DNA from: an uncultured Granulosicoccaceae bacterium
GTDB taxonomy: Bacteria > Pseudomonadota > Gammaproteobacteria > Granulosicoccales > Granulosicoccaceae
DNA: 64,000 nt
Reading direction: 5' to 3'
NCBI GenBank assembly: GCA_937957915.1
Contig: CALGNZ010000040.1
Coordinates: 1-64,000 of the forward strand
Numbering within the stretch: position 1 is the first letter of the stretch; each line of letters starts with the position of its first letter. The notes under the pieces were generated by a model. That model was not told where the DNA came from. It searched no databases and saw only the letters and a program-made list of their open reading frames with translations. Below, piece by piece: positions 25,322 to 34,066 of this stretch. The position numbers and the translations under genes were made by a program.

Positions 25322-27370
25322 ATGAGCTTACTCGCACCGGTATTTTTGGCCGGACTACTTGCCGTCGTACTGCCGTGGTGGCTGCACCGCTTGAGCAGAG
25401 ATAACCCGCCCTTGCAGGATTTCGGCTCAAGCATGTTTTTGCAAGCCGGAGAAACCACCTCCAGCAAGCAAACCCAACTGCGCTACAAAAAACTGTTTTC
25501 ACTGCGTTTTCTGCTACTCGCCCTGCTCGCATTGCTGTTTGCAGAGCCTGCGCTGCAACTCAGCAAACTGATTGGCACTTCTGACTATCGACAGATAATG
25601 ATCGTCGATACCTCGTTGTCGCAAAGGCTCGGTGATCGATGGCCAACAACCATTGAACTGGTTGGTCAGCAACTCGACGATGTGTCGGCGTCTGACGAAG
25701 TTTTTATTGTCTCTGCCAGTCATCAGTTTCAGCAACCCGAGGGAGACAACAGTGTTACTGCTGCGCGCGAGCAACTCGCACAATTAAAACCTGGCCTGAC
25801 TCGCCTGAACTACGGGCAACTCGCCTCCGCCATTGACAGTCTTGTCGAACAAAGCAACTTGCCCGTGGCAGTACATTTGTTCACCGACACGCAGGCGACA
25901 GCGATGCCAGCCCGGCTAAGTGACCTGACCCTTGATGGTATTGATCGCTTCACCATTCATTCGACTGCCGCTGCTGGCGAAGCCAATCTGGCCATAACCG
26001 GCCAGCTCGACTACAGCGCAGATGCAATGGCCGATATTTCAGTCATTGTTGCCAACTATAGCGATGTCAGTACAGAGGCCACCGTACAACTGCAGGCAGA
26101 CGACAGCGCGCTGGACGCTGTCAATCTGAGCATTGATGCAAACTCAAGTGCAGTCCATCGCTTTACAAAGGTTGATACCAGTCAGGCGAGCAACGCCCTG
26201 GAGGTACGCATTGCCGCCAGTACATCGCAGACAGATCAACTCGCCGAAGACAATAGCTGGCTCATCGCCCTGCCCGATGGCGCACAGACCGAAGTTTCAC
26301 TGTTGCAAAGTAATGCACTGGCCAACCGCTATGCCACTGCTGCTATAGAGTCAGACCCTCGATATATGACACGCACTCTGGAAGGTGAAAATTTATCTGC
26401 ATCTTCTGCCGGTGGTTTACTGGTTATCGCCGATGCATCGGCGCTCACGGATCGGTCAACCACAAAACTTAAACAGTATTTAAATGATGGTGGCAACGCA
26501 TTGATCGTAGTCGGTGCCGAACCCCACGTTGCGCAAATGCGCAGTTTGCTAAATGTACGCTCGGCGACTACCAGGCAGCCTGCGGCGAATAATGCCGGTA
26601 ACACCGACAATCAACCTTCGACTTTTCGACCACAAAGTATCGGCCGCATAGATGACACACATCCGATGACGGCTGACACCAGCAGCAACTGGCGTTCGGT
26701 TTCTGTGCTGCGGCATCTGCCACTCACCACTAGCGAGGGCGATCGAGTCATTGTCGAACTGGCGGATGGCACCCCATTGCTGATAGAACGCAGTATCGGT
26801 GACGGGCGGGTGTTAGTGCTTGCCAGCGCCTTGAAGTCGTCGTGGAACGGACTTGCCGTCAACCCGTTATTTGTTGCGTTTATGGTCGGGGCAATTGAGC
26901 ATCTGTCCGGTTTCGAAAACGCCAGCCTCGACCGATCTGTTGGCGACTCAATTTCTGTCCCGCCAGGGGCACAACTGCTCAACCCGGCCGGCGAACCCAT
27001 CCGGGACCTGTCTGACATCAAACGCAAGGGCCGAGTGGTATTGAGTGAGCGCGGCGTATACACCTTGCGCAGCACCACGGGTACCGAGCTGCTGTCAGTC
27101 AATACTGACAGTCGCGAGTCAGATACCCGACCGATCAATAGCGATAAAATTGCCCAATGGCAGTCCGCCAGCACGGCAGAAAACAATGCCGACACAGCAT
27201 CAGAAGACCAGGCCGACAATAGCACCGGCAGCAGCACAGCCACGGCACTGACTGACAACAACAGACACACCAAAAGCCTCTGGCCCTGGCTGCTGGCATT
27301 GCTGCTAGTATTGGCGTTGTGCGAAACGCTATACAGCCACCGTCATTTGCGAATCAAGCGGGAGGCATAA
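25322..27370 (+). CDS. BatA-type membrane protein with VWA and amidotransferase-like domains
   Basis: 682 residues. The N-terminus (LLAPVFLAGLLAVVLPWWLH ... NPPLQDFGSSMFLQ) is the BatA/aerotolerance-regulator domain with one helix, followed by a second helix (LRFLLLALLALLFAEPALQL). A VWA-like domain has DTSLS in its metal site (about 96). An Ig-like region and a flavodoxin/amidotransferase-like domain (GGLLVIADASAL, LKQYLNDGGNALIVVG) follow; the C-terminus has a Ser/Asn/Asp-rich linker and a final helix (SLWPWLLALLLVLALCE). Same architecture class as the 17355 gene, suggesting the two are divergent paralogues forming a membrane heteromer. One base separates it from the DUF4175 gene. Confidence 0.85.
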   Translation: MSLLAPVFLAGLLAVVLPWWLHRLSRDNPPLQDFGSSMFLQAGETTSSKQTQLRYKKLFSLRFLLLALLALLFAEPALQLSKLIGTSDYRQIMIVDTSLSQRLGDRWPTTIELVGQQLDDVSASDEVFIVSASHQFQQPEGDNSVTAAREQLAQLKPGLTRLNYGQLASAIDSLVEQSNLPVAVHLFTDTQATAMPARLSDLTLDGIDRFTIHSTAAAGEANLAITGQLDYSADAMADISVIVANYSDVSTEATVQLQADDSALDAVNLSIDANSSAVHRFTKVDTSQASNALEVRIAASTSQTDQLAEDNSWLIALPDGAQTEVSLLQSNALANRYATAAIESDPRYMTRTLEGENLSASSAGGLLVIADASALTDRSTTKLKQYLNDGGNALIVVGAEPHVAQMRSLLNVRSATTRQPAANNAGNTDNQPSTFRPQSIGRIDDTHPMTADTSSNWRSVSVLRHLPLTTSEGDRVIVELADGTPLLIERSIGDGRVLVLASALKSSWNGLAVNPLFVAFMVGAIEHLSGFENASLDRSVGDSISVPPGAQLLNPAGEPIRDLSDIKRKGRVVLSERGVYTLRSTTGTELLSVNTDSRESDTRPINSDKIAQWQSASTAENNADTASEDQADNSTGSSTATALTDNNRHTKSLWPWLLALLLVLALCETLYSHRHLRIKREA

Positions 27371-27371
27371 C

Positions 27372-30300
27372 ATGACTAACCGTTCCAACTATCAACAGCG
27401 CCTGGACAATTACCTCGAGCGCTATCAGCGCCGGTATAAACTGAGAATTGCGTTAATCGCCATTGCTGCGCTGATTTTTGCGGCGTTGACGATATCGCTG
27501 TTTACGGCAGTACTGGGTAACACACTGGCTTATTCCAGCTGGCTGTACTATCCGGCGCGGCTGCTGCTGGCTATCATTGCTATTGCTATCGTCGCTCTGA
27601 TGCTATGGGCACCGTGGAGACACTTCGCGCGCACCAATGGTGTGGAAGAGCTGGAGTCGACAGTGCCGGAGTTTCAGGGACGGGTCGAGACCTACACCGA
27701 CATGAAGCGGCGCGACGTTCGCACGCCGTTTACCGCGCTTTTGGCTAAAGATGCAATCCGCACTACGTCCATAGCACCGGTTCGCAAACTGGTTCCAAGT
27801 GCTGATCTGATTGGGCCTGTTGTCGCATCGGTGGCGATGCTGGTGATGTCGTCATGGTTGTTTGCAACGATGCCAGGCGATTGGAAAAACGGACTGCGTC
27901 ACCTGTGGGTGGGCTGGTTTCAAACAGATATCCTGCCTGAACGTGCTATTGCACTGGAGCCCGGCGATACCAAGATTCGTGTTGGCGACAGCTTGTTTGT
28001 CAATGCCAATCTGAGCGGTTTTAAATCAGAGTACGCAGAACTGCACATCAGACAGGATGGCCAGTCTGACTGGGAAGTTGTCGATATGAATCGACAGCCC
28101 GATGGCAATTTCACATTCAAGCTATACGGTGTTGGCGAACCGCTGGAGTACTATGTCTCTTCCGCGTTCACCAAAAGTGAACGCGCCAGTGTCGAGGTGG
28201 TGATTCCCGCCAGAGTCGAATCCATTGCCATCACCTATCAGTATCCGGACTGGACCGGTCTTGAACCTGCCACTGTGAGTGACGGTGCAGATGTCGCTGC
28301 AATCGCAGGCACTGAGGTTGAACTGATCATCACCACCGATAAGCCGTTTGAGAACGGACAGCTGGTGCTAAATGGTGTTGATACAAAACTGACCACCATC
28401 GATGACACACACTATTCCACCCGCTTTCGTGTCGATGCCGACGGCGAGTATCAAATTGCGGAGCTACTCGATGACGACCGTATTCTCGTCACACCGGTGC
28501 ATTCGATAACGGTAACCGCAGACGCAGAACCTGTAATCAGTTTCACCAAACCCGGCAGAGACTGGAATGCCACGGCAATTGAGGAAGTAACCATTGCCGT
28601 GACTGCCAGTGATGACTACGCGCTTGAGGATGTCACATTGCACTACGCCATCAACGGCGGGCAATGGCAAAGCAAAACACTCAACGAGGCAGAAGACTAC
28701 GAGCATACGTTTATGCTTGAAGAATTTTTTACCGACGATGGCACACCACTATTGGCGGGCGATTTGGTCACCTACTACGCCAAGGCGCACGATCGCGAGC
28801 AATCTGTATCTACCGATATGCTTTTTATCGATATCAGACCCTTCGAACGTCGCTTCAGTCAGTCACAACAATCCTCTCAGGGTGGCAGTGGTCAACAGCA
28901 GCAGGAACAGGAAATTTCTCAACGGCAAAAAGAAATTCTCATTGCCACATGGAATCTGATTCGCGATCAGGAAAAACAAAGTGAATCGCTGATCGATCCG
29001 CAAGACAGCGCAACATTGCTATCCGACCTGCAGGTAACACTGGCTGACCAGGCAGAGACACTTGCAAAGCGGGCTGAAGCGCGTCAGCTGCTCGACAACG
29101 ATCCTGACATCATAAAATTTGTCGAGTACATGCAGGAAGCTGCGTTGTCGATGCGGCCGTCAGCGGACAACCTTGCGAGTATGAGTTTTTCAGAAGCGGT
29201 AAAACATCAGCAGCGAGCTCTGCAATACCTGAAAAGAGCCGAATCTATTTTTAATGACATCACGATCAGTCGCAACCAAAGTGAAGGCAGTGGCGGTGCC
29301 AGCGCCGGTCGCGACATGGCAGAAATGTACGAGCTAGAAATGGATCTGGCTAAAAACCAATACGAGTCGCCCGACACTGCGCAGAGTAGCAGCTCACAGG
29401 AGTCATCGGCCGATGACGCCTTTGACAGACTGAAAGATTTGGCCAGACGCCAACAGCAACTCGCCGAGGCGGCGGCTCAGAACGAAGAACTGTCGATGGC
29501 GGAGAAGTGGCAACAGGAGAAACTGCGGCGTGAAATCGAAGAGTTAAAAAAAGAGCTGGAGCAACTGCAAAGACAGCAGGCCGATTCATCACAGCAGCAA
29601 CAAAGTCAGTCTCAACAACAGAGTCAGTCTCAACAAAGTCAATCACAGCAGAGCCAATTACAGCAGAGCCAATCACAGGAAGGTCAAAGTCAGGGACAGG
29701 GTCAGTCACAGGCACAGTCTGGCTCGCAGCAACAAAATGAACAGCAATCCCAACAACAAGAGGCAACCCGGCAAGCACTGCAAAACCTCGACGAAGCGCT
29801 GCGCCAGCTCGACAGAGCCGAGGATAACCAGCAACAGCTAACACCAGAGCAATTGCAGGAATCCCTGCAGACCGCCAGCGAACGATTACAGCAGTCACTG
29901 GAACAAGTCACCGAGCAGCGCAAACAGCAATTGCAGGAAAGACTGACAGATGCTGCCGACAGTGTTCGAGATCTGTCACAGCAACAGCAGGAAACGTCAC
30001 GACAGCTGCGCGACGCGCTGCGTAAGTCGATGGAAGCGCGCCGCGAAAACCGTTACGACAGTGGCCTTACCCCTTGGGAGCAGGATCAACTCGCCGAGCA
30101 AAAACGCAACATGCAGCGGCAACTCGAAGAGATTATGCAGCAAACGCAGGACACCATCGATCGCTTTGCCGAGCAGTCTCCGGAGACTACCGAACGTTTG
30201 CAGCAAGCCATCGATGAACTCGAAAAAACCAAAACTGCAGAGTTACTTGGCATCTCCGGCGACATGATCGAAGAGGGACAGGCGCCACAGGCCGCCCTGC

Positions 30301-31106
30301 GCGAAACTCGTATCACCGAGGCGATCAACAACCTGCAGAATGATCTGTTCGAAACACAGGATATCGCAAGCAATGAAGTTGGCGATCAGCCAAACGACGA
30401 AATCACGGCTGCTGATGCTACCTCCACTCTGCAGCAATTACGTGCAGCGTTATCTGAAGCACTGAGTGAACAGCGCCAGGCGCAACAACTCACTCAGGGT
30501 CAGAGTGGTGCTGAACAGCAGCGGCTTGACCGTGGCTCAAGCCAGGGACAGCAAAATCAACAGGGACAACAGAGTCAGTCGCAGGGCCAATCACAAAGTG
30601 AGTCACAACAGGGCCAGTCGCAGGGACAGCAATCAGGCAGTCAACAAGGTGAGCAAGGCAATCCGGAACAAAACGGCAGCGCTGATCAGCGTGGTACGAC
30701 TGCCAGCACCTGGGGCAGCAACCGGGGTACCCTGGGTGAACAGGACACGCTTATAAACAATGGACAACCGCAACTGATAGAAGAAGCAACCCGCCAGCTT
30801 GAACAAATAACCGGCGCCCCTATAGAGGGAATCAGCACAGAAACATTGTCAGACCTGCGCGAGATGGCCGAGCAATTAAAGTCTGCTGACTCAGGCAGAG
30901 ACAGCGAAGAAAACGACCGACGCATCGACGCAAACGTCAGGCTGCTGCTTCGTCAGATCGAACAAATTGAATTGCAGATCTATCGAGAGCAGCAGGCGCT
31001 TAGCGGCGTCAGGAATGATCGCCCGGCTGCCGTTCCGGATGGCTATGACAGACGAGCCGCTGACTACTTTCGCAGACTGAGTGATGAACAGAGAACAGGT
31101 TCATAA
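27372..31106 (+). CDS. Giant Gln-rich DUF4175-type membrane protein
   Basis: 1244 residues; GGGAGG lies 6 bp before the ATG. Three N-terminal membrane helices (about 24-48, 57-76, 138-158) are followed by two or three Ig-like domains (LEYYVSSAFTKSERASVEVV; ASDDYALEDVTLHYAINGG) in the periplasm. The second half is a long coiled coil rich in Gln, Glu and Arg, broken by almost pure Gln/Ser stretches (about 740-800 and 1050-1100; for example QSQQQSQSQQSQSQQSQLQQ). The C-terminal stretch returns to a globular ANVRLLLRQIEQIELQIYRE. DUF4175 proteins are found in MoxR/DUF58/DUF4159 clusters. It could form an elongated periplasmic rod. The Gln/Ser DNA is repeat-rich and length-variable in principle. 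Confidence 0.85.
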   Translation: MTNRSNYQQRLDNYLERYQRRYKLRIALIAIAALIFAALTISLFTAVLGNTLAYSSWLYYPARLLLAIIAIAIVALMLWAPWRHFARTNGVEELESTVPEFQGRVETYTDMKRRDVRTPFTALLAKDAIRTTSIAPVRKLVPSADLIGPVVASVAMLVMSSWLFATMPGDWKNGLRHLWVGWFQTDILPERAIALEPGDTKIRVGDSLFVNANLSGFKSEYAELHIRQDGQSDWEVVDMNRQPDGNFTFKLYGVGEPLEYYVSSAFTKSERASVEVVIPARVESIAITYQYPDWTGLEPATVSDGADVAAIAGTEVELIITTDKPFENGQLVLNGVDTKLTTIDDTHYSTRFRVDADGEYQIAELLDDDRILVTPVHSITVTADAEPVISFTKPGRDWNATAIEEVTIAVTASDDYALEDVTLHYAINGGQWQSKTLNEAEDYEHTFMLEEFFTDDGTPLLAGDLVTYYAKAHDREQSVSTDMLFIDIRPFERRFSQSQQSSQGGSGQQQQEQEISQRQKEILIATWNLIRDQEKQSESLIDPQDSATLLSDLQVTLADQAETLAKRAEARQLLDNDPDIIKFVEYMQEAALSMRPSADNLASMSFSEAVKHQQRALQYLKRAESIFNDITISRNQSEGSGGASAGRDMAEMYELEMDLAKNQYESPDTAQSSSSQESSADDAFDRLKDLARRQQQLAEAAAQNEELSMAEKWQQEKLRREIEELKKELEQLQRQQADSSQQQQSQSQQQSQSQQSQSQQSQLQQSQSQEGQSQGQGQSQAQSGSQQQNEQQSQQQEATRQALQNLDEALRQLDRAEDNQQQLTPEQLQESLQTASERLQQSLEQVTEQRKQQLQERLTDAADSVRDLSQQQQETSRQLRDALRKSMEARRENRYDSGLTPWEQDQLAEQKRNMQRQLEEIMQQTQDTIDRFAEQSPETTERLQQAIDELEKTKTAELLGISGDMIEEGQAPQAALRETRITEAINNLQNDLFETQDIASNEVGDQPNDEITAADATSTLQQLRAALSEALSEQRQAQQLTQGQSGAEQQRLDRGSSQGQQNQQGQQSQSQGQSQSESQQGQSQGQQSGSQQGEQGNPEQNGSADQRGTTASTWGSNRGTLGEQDTLINNGQPQLIEEATRQLEQITGAPIEGISTETLSDLREMAEQLKSADSGRDSEENDRRIDANVRLLLRQIEQIELQIYREQQALSGVRNDRPAAVPDGYDRRAADYFRRLSDEQRTGS
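29588..29770 (+). repeat. CAG/CAA-Ser low-complexity coding tract
   Basis: Irregular repeats of CAGAGTCAGTCTCAACAA type encode alternating Gln and Ser in the DUF4175 protein; a second, related tract lies at about 30540-30680. Slippage here would stay in frame only when whole codons change. Confidence 0.8.
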
Positions 31107-31205
31107 ACACTTCCGCAACAGCAAAGAGGCAATCGCGTGCCTGCGCCGCAGAGCCACTGATGCTGCACGCGTGTTTGGCTGTGCGACATACCAGAACCTG
31201 ATCCA

Positions 31206-31820
31206 TTGACAGTGCAGGCATCTGAGCCGCTACTTAAAGCCTTTGCCCCGATCGGCTCGAACGCTGCTCGTCTGATGATCCTGGGCTCGATGCCCGGTGC
31301 TGCTTCACTGGCCGAAATCGAATACTATGCGCATCCGCGCAATGCTTTCTGGCCGGTGATGCAGACACTCTTTGGCGGTTCGATTAATACCTATGCAGAC
31401 AAGTGTCAGATTCTGACAGACAACCATATTGTCGTTTGGGACGTTCTGACTGAGTGCATCAGACCCGGCAGCCTGGATGCCAATATTCGCAGGGACAGTG
31501 TTGTCTGCAACAACTTTGCAGCTTTTTTGAACAAGCAAACCGCTGTCTCGCAAATCGCCTTTAATGGCAAAGCTTCTCAGCAACTATTCAGAAAACACGC
31601 AATGCCGGATCTGGATCTTCATTTCACCAATGACTTTGGCAGTAAGCCCCGAGATCAGCAGGCCAGTACCGAAAAAATGACAAGAACCATTCAGCTCATT
31701 GCATTGCCATCGACGAGTCCGGCCATGGCTTCACTCAACCTGGACGACAAAATACTGGCATGGAGTAAAGCACTGTTACAAGACAGCGGGAACTCGCAGA
31801 TGACTGACAATCAGGTATAA
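31206..31820 (+). CDS. DNA-deoxyinosine glycosylase / uracil-DNA-glycosylase-like protein
   Basis: 204 residues from a TTG start; GTG 31212 is the alternative and neither has a Shine-Dalgarno. The uracil-DNA-glycosylase fold is visible: ARLMILGSMPGAASLAE forms the first strand and the active-site loop, EYYAHPRNAFWPVM the following helix, and VVWDVLTECIRPGSLDANI the next element. The GSMPGxxSL and YYAHPRNxFW combination marks the family-6 hypoxanthine (deoxyinosine)-DNA glycosylases, which remove deaminated adenine. A C-terminal QLIALPSTSPAM carries the conserved Ser-Pro loop. It is 99 bp behind the DUF4175 gene but probably functionally separate (base excision repair, cytoplasm). Confidence 0.8.
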   Translation: MTVQASEPLLKAFAPIGSNAARLMILGSMPGAASLAEIEYYAHPRNAFWPVMQTLFGGSINTYADKCQILTDNHIVVWDVLTECIRPGSLDANIRRDSVVCNNFAAFLNKQTAVSQIAFNGKASQQLFRKHAMPDLDLHFTNDFGSKPRDQQASTEKMTRTIQLIALPSTSPAMASLNLDDKILAWSKALLQDSGNSQMTDNQV

Positions 31821-31898
31821 ATCTGGCAACGCTGTCCAATCGCTCAGCGCGATGCCGCACACGTCAACAAAATTGCAGTAAGCTAAAAGAACATAAAA

Positions 31899-33590
31899 AT
31901 GTCGGATTCTGCAGGCCAGCTCAAGGGACATGTTGCACTACAACGCACTGTGGTCGCGATGCTGTGTGCGTGTCTGTTTCTGGGCGCCACCTGTTTCACG
32001 TATATCCTGCTGCAACATCAAAGAAATGCCGACCGTATTCAGTCTGAACTGGAAACTGCCATAGTCAGCCTGTCGAGTGACTCACAGGACAAGGCAGCCA
32101 CTATTATTGCAGACAGCTATAAAGCACCGTCGAGCTCTCCAGTATATCTTGCGATCTGTTTTGTTTTAACGCTGGTATCTGTGCTGGCACTTTGGGCATT
32201 TTACCACCACCGGGTTTATCGGCGACAACGCAATCAGACCACTGCGGTTCACCTGCAATTAATCGCTGCAAGGGAGCGACTTGACTCACAGTCGAAACGC
32301 GATGCATTGACCGACACCTCAAATCGCAGAGCCGTTACTCGATTTTTATCCGACGTTCAACGTTCGGGGCAGCAGACTGATGGCGAGTTTGTAGCGCTGG
32401 CGATTCTGGATATAGATCACTTCCAACAAATCAACGATGTTCTCGGTTACTTCGCGGGTGATCAGGTGCTACGCGAAGTTGCAAAGCGAATTCATGGTGA
32501 GCTTCGGGTCGAGGACAAGCTGGGCAGACTGGAAGCTGATCGCTTTGCCATCGTCTTATGCGGACTGGTGGCACCACGCACCGGCGAAGCCATCATTCAC
32601 CGCATACAACAGATACTCGCACAACCAATCAAGTACAAGGACAGCCCGATCAACGTTACCACCACTGTGGGTGCCAGTGTGCAGGAAACATCAGCAATGG
32701 ATATTGCCGAACTGTTCAAGCTGTCTGATCAGGCCTTGCTGGCGGCAAAACGTGATCACCGTGGATCAGTGCTGCTGTTGTCCGATCAGGCGCAGGAGGC
32801 ACTCTCTCGCCAACGCGCCATTGTCAACGCAATCAAGTCTAATGAACCCGGGCAGCTATTCGATCTGGCCTATCAGCCAATCGTTCGACTGGATAACAAT
32901 AGAATTGCTGGCTTCGAGTGTTTACTCCGATGGGCGCCTGATTCTCCGCCTGATATGCACGCCGATGAATTTGTACCCATCCTTGAAATGTACGACGACA
33001 TTCATTCAGTGGGCGAGTGGGTGGTGCAAAGCAGCCTGGAGCAATTCCGGCAATGGCGATTAGCCTACCCGGACGACTCGCTCTTTATGTCGATCAACAT
33101 CTCTGCCAGGCAGCTGGAAGATGAAGAATTCGCTACACGAATCATGGACATGACTTCACAACTCCAGCTCGATCCAGCTGAGGTGTCGCTGGAACTGACT
33201 GAAACAGTGGCGATCAAACACCTTGAATCAGGTCGAAAACAACTGGCACTGCTGCGAAACATGGGATTCGGAATTTCTCTGGATGATTTTGGAACCGGTT
33301 ACTCTTCGTTGCAGTATCTGAAAACTATGCCGGCGTCGACGGTCAAGATTGATCAGACTTTTATACGCCACATGATGCACGATGTCCGCGATGCCGCGAT
33401 AGTCGACAGTGCAATTCATATCGCCGATGCCATCGGGCTGAAGGTTGTGGCCGAGGGCGTCGATAGCGTGGAACAGGAGCAGAAACTGCGAAACGCGGGT
33501 TGTCAGTATGTTCAGGGCTATTTCTACTCCCCTCCCCTTAACGCTGAAGCAATGACCCGGTTGCTGTCAAAGGATCTTCAGCCAGAATAG
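31899..33590 (+). CDS. Membrane GGDEF-EAL protein with degenerate active sites
   Basis: 563 residues. Two membrane helices (about 15-37 and 82-104) frame a small 45-residue periplasmic loop. The GGDEF domain starts at RDALTDTSNRRAV but its active site reads GRLEADRFAI instead of GG[D/E]EF, so diguanylate cyclase activity is unlikely. The EAL domain reads ECLLRW in place of EALLRW, while SLELTET, DDFGTGYSSLQYL, KIDQTFIRH and VVAEGVDS are kept. The metal-site Glu is still present, so phosphodiesterase activity is possible. Likely a c-di-GMP hydrolase or effector. Upstream and downstream genes are unrelated. A 7-bp hairpin lies 43 bp after the stop. Confidence 0.9.
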   Translation: MSDSAGQLKGHVALQRTVVAMLCACLFLGATCFTYILLQHQRNADRIQSELETAIVSLSSDSQDKAATIIADSYKAPSSSPVYLAICFVLTLVSVLALWAFYHHRVYRRQRNQTTAVHLQLIAARERLDSQSKRDALTDTSNRRAVTRFLSDVQRSGQQTDGEFVALAILDIDHFQQINDVLGYFAGDQVLREVAKRIHGELRVEDKLGRLEADRFAIVLCGLVAPRTGEAIIHRIQQILAQPIKYKDSPINVTTTVGASVQETSAMDIAELFKLSDQALLAAKRDHRGSVLLLSDQAQEALSRQRAIVNAIKSNEPGQLFDLAYQPIVRLDNNRIAGFECLLRWAPDSPPDMHADEFVPILEMYDDIHSVGEWVVQSSLEQFRQWRLAYPDDSLFMSINISARQLEDEEFATRIMDMTSQLQLDPAEVSLELTETVAIKHLESGRKQLALLRNMGFGISLDDFGTGYSSLQYLKTMPASTVKIDQTFIRHMMHDVRDAAIVDSAIHIADAIGLKVVAEGVDSVEQEQKLRNAGCQYVQGYFYSPPLNAEAMTRLLSKDLQPE

Positions 33591-33632
33591 CAGGCCTGCA
33601 TACAAGCCGCATTCACGGCACTGAATAGCGCC

Positions 33633-33655
33633 GCGCGCTCTGGCAAACAGCGCGC
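33633..33655. terminator. GC-rich hairpin after the GGDEF-EAL gene
   Basis: GCGCGCT and AGCGCGC form a perfect 7-bp stem with a 9-nt loop, 42 bp past the GGDEF-EAL stop. No T-run follows. Possible transcript end or bidirectional terminator. Confidence 0.4.
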
Positions 33656-33664
33656 AAAGACGAC

Positions 33665-33928
33665 TTAAGTTGACACAACATCCCTTGCCATTCCAAATCT
33701 CCAAATCAGCGCCGTAGCGATCCCCGGGAAACGCTTGTACGCATAGTCCGGCAGGTCTGTAACTAGCTGAATAGCCTCAAGCTCTTGCTGTCGACCAACG
33801 TTGCTGAAATTCACAAAGCCCGGGCGCAGATTTAATTCGATTCTGTTACCATCTGCCAATCTGATCAGCGGCAAGTTGCTGATCGTACACGTCAGTCCGA
33901 TCCATTTCCGAGAAGTTGAATCACTCAT
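33665..33928 (-). CDS. Hypothetical small protein (weak)
   Basis: Reading from the ATG at 33928 gives 87 residues (MSDSTSRKWIGLTCTISNLP...). The track ORF extends to 34003. The sequence is balanced in composition, with plausible strands (LADGNRIELNLRPGFVNF) and no low complexity, so it could be a real gene; GTGGA just before the ATG is a poor ribosome-binding site. No family recognised. It fills most of the 476-bp gap between the GGDEF-EAL gene and the DUF937 gene; the rest of that gap shows only the hairpin at 33633 and the DUF937 ribosome-binding site. Confidence 0.35.
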   Translation of the reverse strand: MSDSTSRKWIGLTCTISNLPLIRLADGNRIELNLRPGFVNFSNVGRQQELEAIQLVTDLPDYAYKRFPGIATALIWRFGMARDVVST

Positions 33929-34066
33929 TTTCCACAGCTGATCGGCCGACGAATAGCAACCAGCCACATACAAACCAGTGCCGGGTTCAATGCACAGCTT
34001 CAATGCACAGCATTGTCTGCCGGACTCCTGATTCAGTTATTAGTAATTATCAAAGAGGAGTTTTCT

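Noticed and set aside
29350-29898. 182-residue minus-strand ORF inside the DUF4175 gene
   Set aside because: Product of the Gln/Ser repeat read backwards; no domain or start signal.
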